A stretch of 21,604 bases of DNA. Origin: JASFQI01 sp050115555. Its GTDB lineage: Bacteria > Desulfobacterota > DSM-4660 > Desulfatiglandales > HGW-15. The notes under the pieces were generated by a model. That model was not told the origin of the DNA and ran no database searches. It was given only the letters and a program-made list of their open reading frames with translations. Numbering within the stretch: position 1 is the stretch's first letter; the number at the start of each line of letters is the position of its first letter. Location of the stretch: NCBI GenBank assembly GCA_050115555.1, contig JASFQI010000041.1:1-21604 (forward strand), given 5' to 3'. The position numbers and the translations under genes were made by a program. Below are positions 7,328 to 14,597 of this stretch, piece after piece.

Positions 7328-9811
7328 TCAGTTTTCCTCCACCGCAATGCCCAGGGATTTTTCCTTTTCCGCAACGAGGAGCCGGGTTTTGATGACCGTG
7401 TCCGGGATCAGGCTCATGGAGTCGATGCCGCACTCGACGAGGAACTCGGCGAAGTCTGGAAAGTCGCTCGGGGCCTGACCGCAGATGCCGATCTTGCGCC
7501 CCTTTTCCTTGGCCACGTCAATCACCTGCCGGACCAGGCGTTTGACAGCGGTAGAGCGCTCGTTGTAAATGTGGGAGACCAGCGAGGAGTCCCGGTCCAG
7601 GCCCAGGGCGAGCTGGGTGAGGTCGTTGGACCCGATGGAGAACCCGTCGAAGAGCTCGGCGAACTCATCCGCGCAGATCACATTGCTCGGGATCTCGCAC
7701 ATCACGTAGATCTCCAGGCCCTCCTCGCCCTGTACCAGGCCGAACTCGGCCATCAGGTCGATCACCCGCTTGCCCTCCTCGGGCGTGCGGCAGAAGGGCA
7801 CCATCACCTTGATGTTCGTCAGGCCTACCTCACTGCGCGCCTTCCGAAGCGCCAGGCACTCCAGCTCGAAGGCCCGCTTGAAGTTCTCGTCGTAGTAGCG
7901 CGACGCTCCGCGCCACCCGATCATGGGGTTGCTCTCCTTGGGCTCGTAGAGGTAGCCGCCCAGGAGGTTCTCGTACTCGTTGCTCTTGAAGTCCGAGAGC
8001 CTCACGATGACGTCGTTGGGGTAGTAGCCTGCTGCGATCCGGCACACGCCCTCGGCCAGCTTGTCCACGAAGAAGTTCGTCTTGTTCTCGTAAACCGACG
8101 TGATCTCGTCGATCTTGTACATCACCCCGGCGATCCGCTGGTCGTCCTTGGCCCGCTTCTTGAGATCGTCGTAGTCCAGGAGCGCAAGCGGGTGGATCCC
8201 GATGTGCGAGTTGATGATGAACTCCTCCCGGGCCAGCCCCACACCGTCATTGGGGATCATCCCCTGGCTGAAGGCCTTCTCCGGAATCCCCACGTTCATC
8301 ATGATCTTGGTGCGCGTGGCCGGCAGCTCCTCCAGGTCCACCACTTCCACCTCATAATCGAGGACGCCGTCATACACGTACCCCGTCTCCCCCTCGCAGC
8401 ACGAGACCGTCACCTCCTGCCCCGAGCGGATCACTTCGTCGGCGTTGCCCGACCCGATCACGCATGGAATCCCCAGCTCCCGCGAGACGATCGCCGCGTG
8501 ACAGGTCCGCCCCCCCTTGTTCGTTACGATGGCTGCGGCAATCTTCATGATCGGCTCCCAATCCGGGTCCGTCATGTTCGTCACCAGCACCTGGCCCTTT
8601 TCGAAGCGGCTGATCTCCGCAGTGGTCTCGATCACGTTCGCCGCCCCGTGGCCCACCTTCATCCCCACGGCCGTGCCCGTGGTCAGCACCTCCCCGTGCT
8701 CCTTCAGCCGGTAGCTCTCGTAGTGGCTCCCCGCCTCCTTGCGTGAGTGGATCGTCTCGGGCCGAGCCTGCACAATGAACAGCTGCCCCGTGCCCACCGT
8801 CACTCCGTCGCCGTCCTTGGCCCACTCGATGTCCATGGGCTTGAACTGCCCGGCTTCCTTACTGTAATGGTCCTCGATCAGGCACGCCCACTCGGCCAGT
8901 TTGAGAATCTCGTCGTCCTCCAGGACATAACGATGACGCTCCGTGAGCGTCGTGGCCACGTTCTTCACCGTGGCGTCGTCCTCCATGGAGTAGACCATCT
9001 TGATGTCCCGGTCCCCGGCCTTGCGGCTGATGATGGCGCGCTTCCCCTCCCTCAGCGTGGGCTTGAACACGTAGAACTCGTCCGGGTTCACGATCCCCTG
9101 GACCACGTTCTCCCCCAGACCGTAGGCCCCCGTGATGAACACCGCGTCCTTGAACCCCGTCTCCGTGTCGATGGAGAAAATCACCCCGGAGTAAGCCGAG
9201 TCGCTACGAACCATTTTCTGAACCGCGATCGAGAGCGAGACGTCGAACTGGTCGAAACCCTTGTCGTGACGGTAGGAGATGGCCCGGTTCGTGAAAAGCG
9301 ACGCAAAGCACTTTCGGCACGCATCGAGTACCCGCAGCCGTCCCCGGATGTTCAGGTACGTGTCCTGCTGCCCGGCAAAGCTGGCGTCCGGCAGGTCCTC
9401 GGCCGTAGCGGAGCTTCGGATGGCCACGTCCAGATCGTCCAGCCCTTCCCGCCCGAACTCCTTGGCCAGCTGGTCATAGGCCTGGTAAATCGCCTGGGTG
9501 AGGTCCGGGGGAAACTCGGCGTGGCGGATGATGTCGCGCACCTCCCGGCCCTTGCGCATGAGGTTGGCCATGTCCGAAGTGTCCAGGTCCTTGAGCACCT
9601 TCTTGATCTCGTCCTCGATGCCCGCGTATTTCAGAAAGTAGCGGTACGCGTAGGCCGTGATGGCGAAGCCGTTGGGAACGTTGATCCCCTCCTTGTCCAG
9701 CTTCTGGAACATTTCTCCCAGGCTCGCGTTCTTCCCCCCCACCATCGGGACGTCCCCGATCCCGATCTCCCGAAACCAGAGAATGAAATTCTTGCTTTTG
9801 TCAGCAGCCAT
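7328..9811 (-). CDS. ppsA: Phosphoenolpyruvate synthase (pyruvate, water dikinase)
   Basis: An 827-residue cytoplasmic enzyme converting ATP, pyruvate and water to PEP, AMP and phosphate, the entry to gluconeogenesis from pyruvate. The order is as expected: an ATP-grasp nucleotide-binding domain (VGGKNASLGEM at 24-34, IRSSATAEDLPDASFAGQQD at 131-150), the swivelling phosphohistidine domain with His438 in GGRTCHAAIVSRELG, and the PEP-utilising barrel ending with IGSNDLTQLALGLDRD and Cys777 in ICGQAPSD. The GGRTCHAA motif separates it from pyruvate phosphate dikinase. It is slightly longer than the E. coli enzyme (792). GAGGAG lies 8 bases before the start. Transcription probably begins at the promoter at 9910-9938, and fabH follows in the same transcript. 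Both opposite-strand frames across this gene are shadows. Confidence 0.95.
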   Translation of the reverse strand: MAADKSKNFILWFREIGIGDVPMVGGKNASLGEMFQKLDKEGINVPNGFAITAYAYRYFLKYAGIEDEIKKVLKDLDTSDMANLMRKGREVRDIIRHAEFPPDLTQAIYQAYDQLAKEFGREGLDDLDVAIRSSATAEDLPDASFAGQQDTYLNIRGRLRVLDACRKCFASLFTNRAISYRHDKGFDQFDVSLSIAVQKMVRSDSAYSGVIFSIDTETGFKDAVFITGAYGLGENVVQGIVNPDEFYVFKPTLREGKRAIISRKAGDRDIKMVYSMEDDATVKNVATTLTERHRYVLEDDEILKLAEWACLIEDHYSKEAGQFKPMDIEWAKDGDGVTVGTGQLFIVQARPETIHSRKEAGSHYESYRLKEHGEVLTTGTAVGMKVGHGAANVIETTAEISRFEKGQVLVTNMTDPDWEPIMKIAAAIVTNKGGRTCHAAIVSRELGIPCVIGSGNADEVIRSGQEVTVSCCEGETGYVYDGVLDYEVEVVDLEELPATRTKIMMNVGIPEKAFSQGMIPNDGVGLAREEFIINSHIGIHPLALLDYDDLKKRAKDDQRIAGVMYKIDEITSVYENKTNFFVDKLAEGVCRIAAGYYPNDVIVRLSDFKSNEYENLLGGYLYEPKESNPMIGWRGASRYYDENFKRAFELECLALRKARSEVGLTNIKVMVPFCRTPEEGKRVIDLMAEFGLVQGEEGLEIYVMCEIPSNVICADEFAELFDGFSIGSNDLTQLALGLDRDSSLVSHIYNERSTAVKRLVRQVIDVAKEKGRKIGICGQAPSDFPDFAEFLVECGIDSMSLIPDTVIKTRLLVAEKEKSLGIAVEEN

Positions 9812-9909
9812 GCGCGCTCTCCTCGAAGGGTTTCTTGGGTCGGTCCGAAACCGGAAAGACGAAAAGCCCCAAAAAACAGCATGATTCCAAGTGGCTACAG
9901 AAAACTAAA

Positions 9910-9938
9910 AATCTACCATCAAACCAACAGGTTGTCAA
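9910..9938 (-). promoter_or_regulatory. Sigma70-type promoter for ppsA-fabH
   Basis: On the minus strand, a perfect TTGACA (9933-9938) is followed after 17 bases by TAGATT (9910-9915). The -10 is about 100 bases upstream of the ppsA start. Its -35 overlaps the -35 of the divergent promoter. Confidence 0.5.
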
Positions 9939-9960
9939 TTCACAAAAGTTTCCGTATCAT
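9932..9960 (+). promoter_or_regulatory. Sigma70-type promoter for the cysteine desulfurase operon
   Basis: TTGTCA (9932-9937) and TATCAT (9955-9960) are separated by exactly 17 bases; each hexamer matches 5 of 6 consensus positions. The -10 is about 90 bases upstream of the start at 10050. Confidence 0.55.
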
Positions 9961-10049
9961 ACAACCGCACGTGGCGTTCCGGCATATCGGGCGCGTGTAA
10001 GGAAACGCCGGCCGCGTTCCGCGGCGTATCACTCAGAAGGATGGACCCA

Positions 10050-11198
10050 ATGAAGTCGATTCCGAAGAACATCATCTACCTCGATCACAATGGGACCACC
10101 CCGGTGGATCCGGCCGTGGCCGACGCCATACGCCCCTTTCTCGAGTTTGAGCACGGAAACCCGTCCAGCCCCCATGCCGCCGGCGTGCGGGCCAGGGAGG
10201 CCCTGGAGCGACGGAGGGAGGAGGTTGCCGGCATTCTCGGGTGCTCGGCCTCGGAGATCGTGTTCACCTCCGGGGGCACCGAGTCGAACAACACGGTGCT
10301 CAAAGGGGTGATCGATCTGGCAAGAGCCGCGGACTATCATATCATCACCACGGCCGTGGAGCACCCGGCGGTGCTCAATCCTGCCCTCTACCTGTCCGAG
10401 CTCGGCGCAGGCCTGACCGTCCTCCCGGTGGACGACACAGGCCGTGTGGATGCGGAAGCCGTTCGAGCGGCGATTCGACCCCAAACGGCCTTGATCTCCG
10501 TGATGCTGGCCAACAATGAAACCGGGGCCCTTCAGCCCGTCCGCGAAATCGCCCGAATCGCGCACGAGCACGGAGTCCCCTTACACACGGACGCCGCCCA
10601 GGCGGTGGGTAAAATTCCCGTGGACGTGAATGACTTGGGCGTGGATTTTCTCAGTGTTGCCGGGCATAAGCTTTACGCACCCAAGGGGGTGGGCGCACTC
10701 TTTGTGAGAAGTGGAAGAAGCCTGACCCCCTTGATGCACGGGGCCGCCCAGGAAGGCGGGCGGCGGGCCGGCACCGAGAATACACCCCTGGCAGCCGGGC
10801 TCGGTGAGGCCTGCCGCATCGCACGGACCCGGCTTCCTCAGGACATGGAGACCCTGCGGCACATGCGGGATCAATTGCAGGATCTCCTTTTCGAGGGCGT
10901 GGACGGGCTCGTGCTCAACGGCCCTCTCGAGGAACGGCTTCCCAACACGCTTTTCTTCTGCGTCCCAGGGGTGGAAGGAGCCCGGATCCTCGAAGGGGTC
11001 CCCTCCCTGCATGCCTCCACCGGGGCTGCCTGTCATGATCGGTCCGTGACCCTCTCCCACGTGCTCGCGGCCATGGGCGTGCCCAAGGACGTGGGCATGG
11101 GCGCTCTTCGCTTGACCGTGGGGCGGAGCAACACCATGGAGCAGATCCACGAGGCCGCAAGGCTTCTCATTGCACGCATTCGAGAGATCAGGGGTTAA
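10050..11198 (+). CDS. Cysteine desulfurase family protein (NifS/IscS fold, selenocysteine-lyase-like variant)
   Basis: A 382-residue PLP enzyme of class V aminotransferase fold, normally moving sulfur (or selenium) from cysteine (or selenocysteine) to a catalytic Cys. Visible features, numbered from this start: LDHNGTTPVDP near the N-terminus, FTSGGTESNN, His105 in AVEHPAVL, the ANNETGALQPV loop, Asp181 in HTDAAQAVGK, the PLP lysine Lys207 in SVAGHKLYAPKG, and Cys328 in STGAACHDRS. The Cys loop and the following GVPKDVGMGALRLTVGRSNT resemble eukaryotic selenocysteine lyase more than IscS. No iscU, sufE or nif gene is adjacent, so it is not part of a standard Fe-S operon. The start at 10050 is chosen because AGAAGG lies 9 bases upstream; the ATG at 10041 directly abuts that motif. 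Confidence 0.88.
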   Translation: MKSIPKNIIYLDHNGTTPVDPAVADAIRPFLEFEHGNPSSPHAAGVRAREALERRREEVAGILGCSASEIVFTSGGTESNNTVLKGVIDLARAADYHIITTAVEHPAVLNPALYLSELGAGLTVLPVDDTGRVDAEAVRAAIRPQTALISVMLANNETGALQPVREIARIAHEHGVPLHTDAAQAVGKIPVDVNDLGVDFLSVAGHKLYAPKGVGALFVRSGRSLTPLMHGAAQEGGRRAGTENTPLAAGLGEACRIARTRLPQDMETLRHMRDQLQDLLFEGVDGLVLNGPLEERLPNTLFFCVPGVEGARILEGVPSLHASTGAACHDRSVTLSHVLAAMGVPKDVGMGALRLTVGRSNTMEQIHEAARLLIARIREIRG

Positions 11199-11207
11199 AG
11201 GTAGGTC

Positions 11208-11237
11208 AGGATTGAAGGGGCAAGGATTGAAGGGGTA
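11208..11237 (+). repeat. Two-copy 15-base tandem repeat
   Basis: AGGATTGAAGGGG occurs at 11208-11220 and again at 11223-11235 (period 15, with CA/TA at the unit ends), in the gap between the desulfurase and isochorismatase genes. It is a local duplication with no recognised role. Confidence 0.7.
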
Positions 11238-11262
11238 ATAGGAAGAAAGGAAGGGCTGAACC

Positions 11263-11847
11263 ATGGTGGAGAAGAGAACCGGAATGCGCCCGGCCCTGCT
11301 CGTCATCGATATGGTCCGGGACAACTTCGACGCATCCCGGGGGCTCCCCATCACGCCCCTGGCCCGGGAGATCATCGGCCCAATCAACCAATTAAGCCGG
11401 GCGTTTCGGGCGCATGGCTGGCCTGTGGTCTTTGCAACGGACGCCTTTCATCGGGACGATTTCATCTTCACCGGCCGCATGAGGCCCCATTCCCTGGCCG
11501 GTTCGCCCGGAGCGGAGGTGGTGGACGATCTGGAGCGCGGCGATGAAGACCTCTGGCTGCCCAAGCCACGCTTTTCCGCGTTCTTCCGGACGGACCTGGA
11601 CCGCCGGCTTCGGGGCCGCGGGGTGACGCTCTGTGCGGTTGCAGGGATTGCCACGAACTTCTGCGTGCTCACCACGGCGCTGGATGCCATCTGCTTCGAT
11701 TTTCAGGCGGTCCTCGTGGAGGATGCCTCGGCCGCGGTTTCGCGTGAGATTCACGAGCAGACCTTGGTGCTCTACCACCGAAGCGCCCTCTTCCCGCTCC
11801 TGCGGGTCCTGAACGCGCAGGCATTGCTGGCGGAGCTCGAGGGGTGA
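11263..11847 (+). CDS. Isochorismatase-family cysteine hydrolase
   Basis: A 194-residue cytoplasmic hydrolase of the isochorismatase/nicotinamidase superfamily. The catalytic triad is present: Asp16 in LLVIDMVRDNF, Lys101 in LPKPRFSAF and Cys134 in IATNFCVLTTA. The acidic DMVRDNF segment and DAFHRDD region fit family members that hydrolyse amide bonds or vinyl ethers. Nicotinamidase is one possible activity, but the residues seen do not settle the substrate. AAGGAAGGG lies 7 bases before the ATG at 11263. The stop codon overlaps the GTG of the following membrane-protein gene (GTGA), so the two are translationally coupled. The desulfurase gene ends 64 bases upstream. Confidence 0.88.
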   Translation: MVEKRTGMRPALLVIDMVRDNFDASRGLPITPLAREIIGPINQLSRAFRAHGWPVVFATDAFHRDDFIFTGRMRPHSLAGSPGAEVVDDLERGDEDLWLPKPRFSAFFRTDLDRRLRGRGVTLCAVAGIATNFCVLTTALDAICFDFQAVLVEDASAAVSREIHEQTLVLYHRSALFPLLRVLNAQALLAELEG

Positions 11848-12938
11848 GCAGGGGAGAAGCCCACATACCGGATCGCCCCGTACGCCGCGATTCGACCGGT
11901 CGGAACCTGACAGCCCCAATCAAGCGGGCGGATGTATGGACCCTCCCCTGGGGACGCCTTCTGCGCTTCGATCTCATGCTCCTGGCGCTCCTGGTGCTCG
12001 GCACGCGTTTGGCGACCTTTGTCCACGAGTTTCTGGGGCATGCCCTCTTTGTCCTTCTGTTCGGCGGTCGTGTGAACGCCATTCGAATCAGCCTGCTGGG
12101 CGGCGGCCATGTCTACCATGACCTCCCGGACGGTGCGGGGTTCCTGGTGCACGTTGTCGTGGCATGGGCGGGGATTGCCATGAACTTGCTCACCGGGGCC
12201 GCGGTCTTTGCCTGGCTTCGCCGGTCGCCCGGCGGTCGCCCGAGCCACGGCTTCTGGATCCTGTTCGCCGGGGCAAGCCTCCTCGGCGGCACGGCGTATG
12301 CCGCGCTCGGTCTCTACTACGGCCAGGGGGATCCCGTGGCCTGGATGCAACGTCCCGCGGTCGGGACTTTCTGGTGGTGCCTTCCTTTTCTGGTTGTGTC
12401 CCCGTTCCTTGGCTTTGTCGGCGTCCGAGCCTTTCTGGGCTGGGTCGAAGGCTGGTTTCCGGCCGTGACACGTACACGTCGGGGAGCCGTGCTGCTCCTT
12501 ACACTCGGCGTGGCTTCGGCGGCCTACGCGGGCCTGTACCAGGTGGCCGGAGCCCGCTCCCGAGCCCTGGATGCCCCCCAGGCCGCGGTTGAGCAGGCGA
12601 GAAAAGAGGCCCTCCAGGGCAAGCGGGAAGCCCTGGCTCGCCGAATCCAGCGAGAGCAGCCCGAGCTTGGAGAGGACGAGGTGGGGCGGCTCGTCGAAAA
12701 GACGCCGATTCACATTCGACCGGAGGAGATTCCTCAGAGACCCCCTCTCAAGCCGATGTTGGCGGTTCTTTTCGGCGCGGGCGGCATCCTTGCCCTCGGA
12801 TGCGCGGATTCAACGGGAACGGGGCCCCGCAGGCGGCTTCGGCCGCGCTCGATTCTGTTATCCTCCTTTCTGGCTGCAGGCGTTCTGGTCCTGCTCGGCT
12901 GGACCGGGGGGTGGGTGATTCGTTTACCGGGTTTCTAG
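11844..12938 (+). CDS. Polytopic membrane protein with HEFLGH motif, M50-like putative metallopeptidase
   Basis: A 364-residue inner-membrane protein with about seven hydrophobic segments (near 43-70, 99-125, 137-158, 174-200, 212-232, 303-320, 338-358). The first contains HEFLGH at 61-66, an HExxxH arrangement rather than HExxH. AGIAMNLLTGA at 109-119 resembles the second conserved segment of site-2-protease-type M50 enzymes, and GDPVAW at 162-167 could supply an acidic ligand. A hydrophilic, probably helical insert lies at about 240-300. I infer a membrane-embedded zinc protease or a relative that has lost activity; the HExxxH spacing is known from family M49. The GTG start overlaps the isochorismatase stop. 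A long frame on the opposite strand is a shadow. Confidence 0.65.
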   Translation: MSRGEAHIPDRPVRRDSTGRNLTAPIKRADVWTLPWGRLLRFDLMLLALLVLGTRLATFVHEFLGHALFVLLFGGRVNAIRISLLGGGHVYHDLPDGAGFLVHVVVAWAGIAMNLLTGAAVFAWLRRSPGGRPSHGFWILFAGASLLGGTAYAALGLYYGQGDPVAWMQRPAVGTFWWCLPFLVVSPFLGFVGVRAFLGWVEGWFPAVTRTRRGAVLLLTLGVASAAYAGLYQVAGARSRALDAPQAAVEQARKEALQGKREALARRIQREQPELGEDEVGRLVEKTPIHIRPEEIPQRPPLKPMLAVLFGAGGILALGCADSTGTGPRRRLRPRSILLSSFLAAGVLVLLGWTGGWVIRLPGF

Positions 12939-12969
12939 CGACACGTATTCCGGCCTTTCGAGGTACGGT

Positions 12970-13602
12970 ATGTACCTGTTTGCCAAATCCATGGCCCTCT
13001 TCTGGACAATCGCAGAAGGCGTCATCCTGGCTGCCATGCGCTGGGGCTATCTCGTGTCCAGCCGGGGCGAGGGCCGGCAGCCCAGTTTCCTGGTGCTCTC
13101 GGCCGCGCTCCTGGGGCTGCTGGGCGTGTGGCTGTTCGGAGGGGAGGCGCTTCTGAGAGGCACGCTCGGTCTGGATGCGAGGCTTCCCCGTACCCTGTAC
13201 CGCTGGGCCCTGTGGAACTTCTTCTGCACCCTGTGGGTGATCCTGGAGGGCTGCATCATGGTCTATGTCTGTCGTCTCTATGAAAGGCTGCGCTCAGCAG
13301 GTCGCCCGGAGAAACCCGCACCCGAGGCCTTGTCCGGGAAGGAGCGCGCCGACCGGTTCCGGTGGGGGATTCCTGCGGTCATCCTGGGGTGCTTTTCCCT
13401 GTTCGGCATCTATGAGGCCGGGCTCTTTCGCGCCCTGTCCCGGTTTGCCCTTGATGCCGGCGAGGTGACACGCATCTCCCTTTTCTACATTCGCATCTGC
13501 GGCATCTTCTGGGTGGTTTTCGAGGGAGTGGTGGCCTTGCAGGGCGTCCGGGCCTATCGGGTTCTGAAAAAGGGGAGCGGGCGGCCTCGGATGGGAGGGT
13601 AG
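12970..13602 (+). CDS. Membrane protein with three copies of a W-x3-E-G transmembrane repeat, function unknown
   Basis: A 210-residue inner-membrane protein. Three segments share one pattern: LFWTIAEGVILAAMRWGYLV near the N-terminus, TLWVILEGCIMVYVCRLYERL in the middle (first 20 residues match best) and IFWVVFEGVVALQGVRAYRV near the C-terminus. Each has Trp, three residues, Glu-Gly, then a Tyr nine residues further on. The hydrophobic segment and connecting stretch before copies 2 and 3 also resemble one another, pointing to internal duplication. The buried Glu is unusual for a membrane helix and suggests ion or proton binding, or helix packing. I do not recognise a named family. GAGG lies 6 bases before the ATG, and the gene follows the HEFLGH gene by 31 bases, so the two are probably co-transcribed. 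Confidence 0.7.
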   Translation: MYLFAKSMALFWTIAEGVILAAMRWGYLVSSRGEGRQPSFLVLSAALLGLLGVWLFGGEALLRGTLGLDARLPRTLYRWALWNFFCTLWVILEGCIMVYVCRLYERLRSAGRPEKPAPEALSGKERADRFRWGIPAVILGCFSLFGIYEAGLFRALSRFALDAGEVTRISLFYIRICGIFWVVFEGVVALQGVRAYRVLKKGSGRPRMGG

Positions 13603-13693
13603 GCGCCGTCATGCGGTTGGCGCTGGCTGAGCCGCGTTCAGGGCTTGAAATGCAGTTCCTGTCGTTCAAGAGGACACCAACCGCGGTGGATAC

Positions 13694-13716
13694 CGGAGGG
13701 ACCTGAAGGCCCTCCG
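13694..13716 (+). repeat. Perfect 7-base-pair hairpin upstream of the small membrane protein
   Basis: CGGAGGG (13694-13700) and CCCTCCG (13710-13716) enclose a 9-base loop. It lies 40 bases before the next start and is not followed by Ts. It could be an attenuating or stabilising RNA structure. Confidence 0.4.
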
Positions 13717-13755
13717 AAACACGATTGCAAAGAAAATGCACTGGAGGGGAGGTGT

Positions 13756-14148
13756 ATGGGTTTTCTGGAAAACGTCCTGAATTGGATCGCCACAAACTTC
13801 ACTGCCGACGCGTACCTGGTCTCCACCAAGGTGCAGGGTCTCCTGTGGAGTGCGGCGGACGTCGTGCTGGTGCTCGTGCTGCTTCGCATCGCCGACCTTC
13901 TTCGAAGGCGTGCGAGCGCCCCCCCGATCCGCTGGAGATACCTTCTCCTCGGAGTTACCGTGCTGCTGACCCCTCTGCTTGCCTGGGCATCTTCGCCGGC
14001 GCGGTTCCTCCTTCTGGAGTCCGTAATCTGCGGCATCCAGTTCCTTCTGCTCGTGTACACATTGATCGCGGAGCGAGGGAGATTCGTGGCGCTCGTCAGC
14101 GACCTAGGTTTCGAGAGCCGGATGAACGGCCGAGTCGTGCACAAATGA
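13756..14148 (+). CDS. Small three-segment membrane protein, function unknown
   Basis: A 130-residue protein with three predicted membrane helices: about 28-48 (AADVVLVLVLLRIADLL), 62-79 (YLLLGVTVLLTPLLAWA) and 85-106 (FLLLESVICGIQFLLLVYTL). A basic RRRASAPPIRWR loop follows the first helix, which by the positive-inside rule would be cytoplasmic. The N-terminal 27 residues are amphipathic. No family is recognised. The start at 13756 is chosen for GGAGGGGAGG a few bases upstream; a longer in-frame reading from 13645 would cover the hairpin and lacks such a site. It lies 153 bases after the repeat membrane protein and may or may not share its transcript. Confidence 0.65.
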   Translation: MGFLENVLNWIATNFTADAYLVSTKVQGLLWSAADVVLVLVLLRIADLLRRRASAPPIRWRYLLLGVTVLLTPLLAWASSPARFLLLESVICGIQFLLLVYTLIAERGRFVALVSDLGFESRMNGRVVHK

Positions 14149-14442
14149 TCGCATGCCATAGAGATGCATGGCACCCGGGTCACCTCATTTTTGATCGGTT
14201 CAAAAGGCTTGTCTCCCCAGAGGAAACCGACGCGGAACCTCTCAGCCGATGAAGGATTCGCATTTCAGCGTGGATGGGATCGATTTATTCATTTTTGGTT
14301 CCCTCCTTTTGGATTCGTACGGATCGGGATGCAAAGGCTTAAACAATCTTATTATACCGCGCACTTAGCCCACCAGGTGAGGGAATTTCCCTGAAAAAGC
14401 GATCACGTTAAGTTATCGTCCCCTGAGGAAGGCACTTTTTTC
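14149..14442. other. Intergenic region upstream of the envelope operon
   Basis: About 290 bases, lower in GC than the flanking genes, with no convincing reading frame. A short GCCAT...ATGGC inverted repeat follows the upstream stop, and an AT-rich patch lies near 14345-14356. Together with the following 155 bases it forms the longest leader in the window, consistent with a regulated operon. Confidence 0.5.
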
Positions 14443-14472
14443 TTGACACATCCTTGTCATTTAACATAACTT
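14443..14472 (+). promoter_or_regulatory. Promoter of the Slam-like/FecR operon with an inverted repeat over the -35
   Basis: A perfect -35 TTGACA lies at 14443-14448, followed by an AT-rich -10 area around 14465-14472 (CATAAC at spacing 16 or TAACTT at spacing 18). TGACA (14444-14448) and TGTCA (14455-14459) form an inverted repeat with 6-base spacing overlapping the -35 and spacer, a plausible operator. The -10 area is about 125 bases from the first start codon. Confidence 0.45.
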
Positions 14473-14597
14473 TTACGAGAATTTCTAACGTGTTGTGAAT
14501 AAATCCCTACCCTGGACGGCACAAAGGGAGAGGCACGCTCGATCGCCTTGACTCCTTGGAGCGACAACCCGGTACATCATCTCGTTTTGGAGGCGCC

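Noticed and set aside
7571..10000. Two long plus-strand frames (about 390 and 417 codons) opposite ppsA
   Set aside because: His/Val/Leu/Arg-rich translations typical of the antisense of a GC-rich gene; ppsA has complete motifs on the other strand.
11208..11237. Tandem repeat between desulfurase and isochorismatase genes as a CRISPR or regulatory array
   Set aside because: Only two 15-base copies without spacers; a simple local duplication.
13694..13716. Hairpin before the small membrane protein as a transcription terminator
   Set aside because: The stem is perfect but no T-run follows (AAACACGATT), so a rho-independent terminator is not supported.
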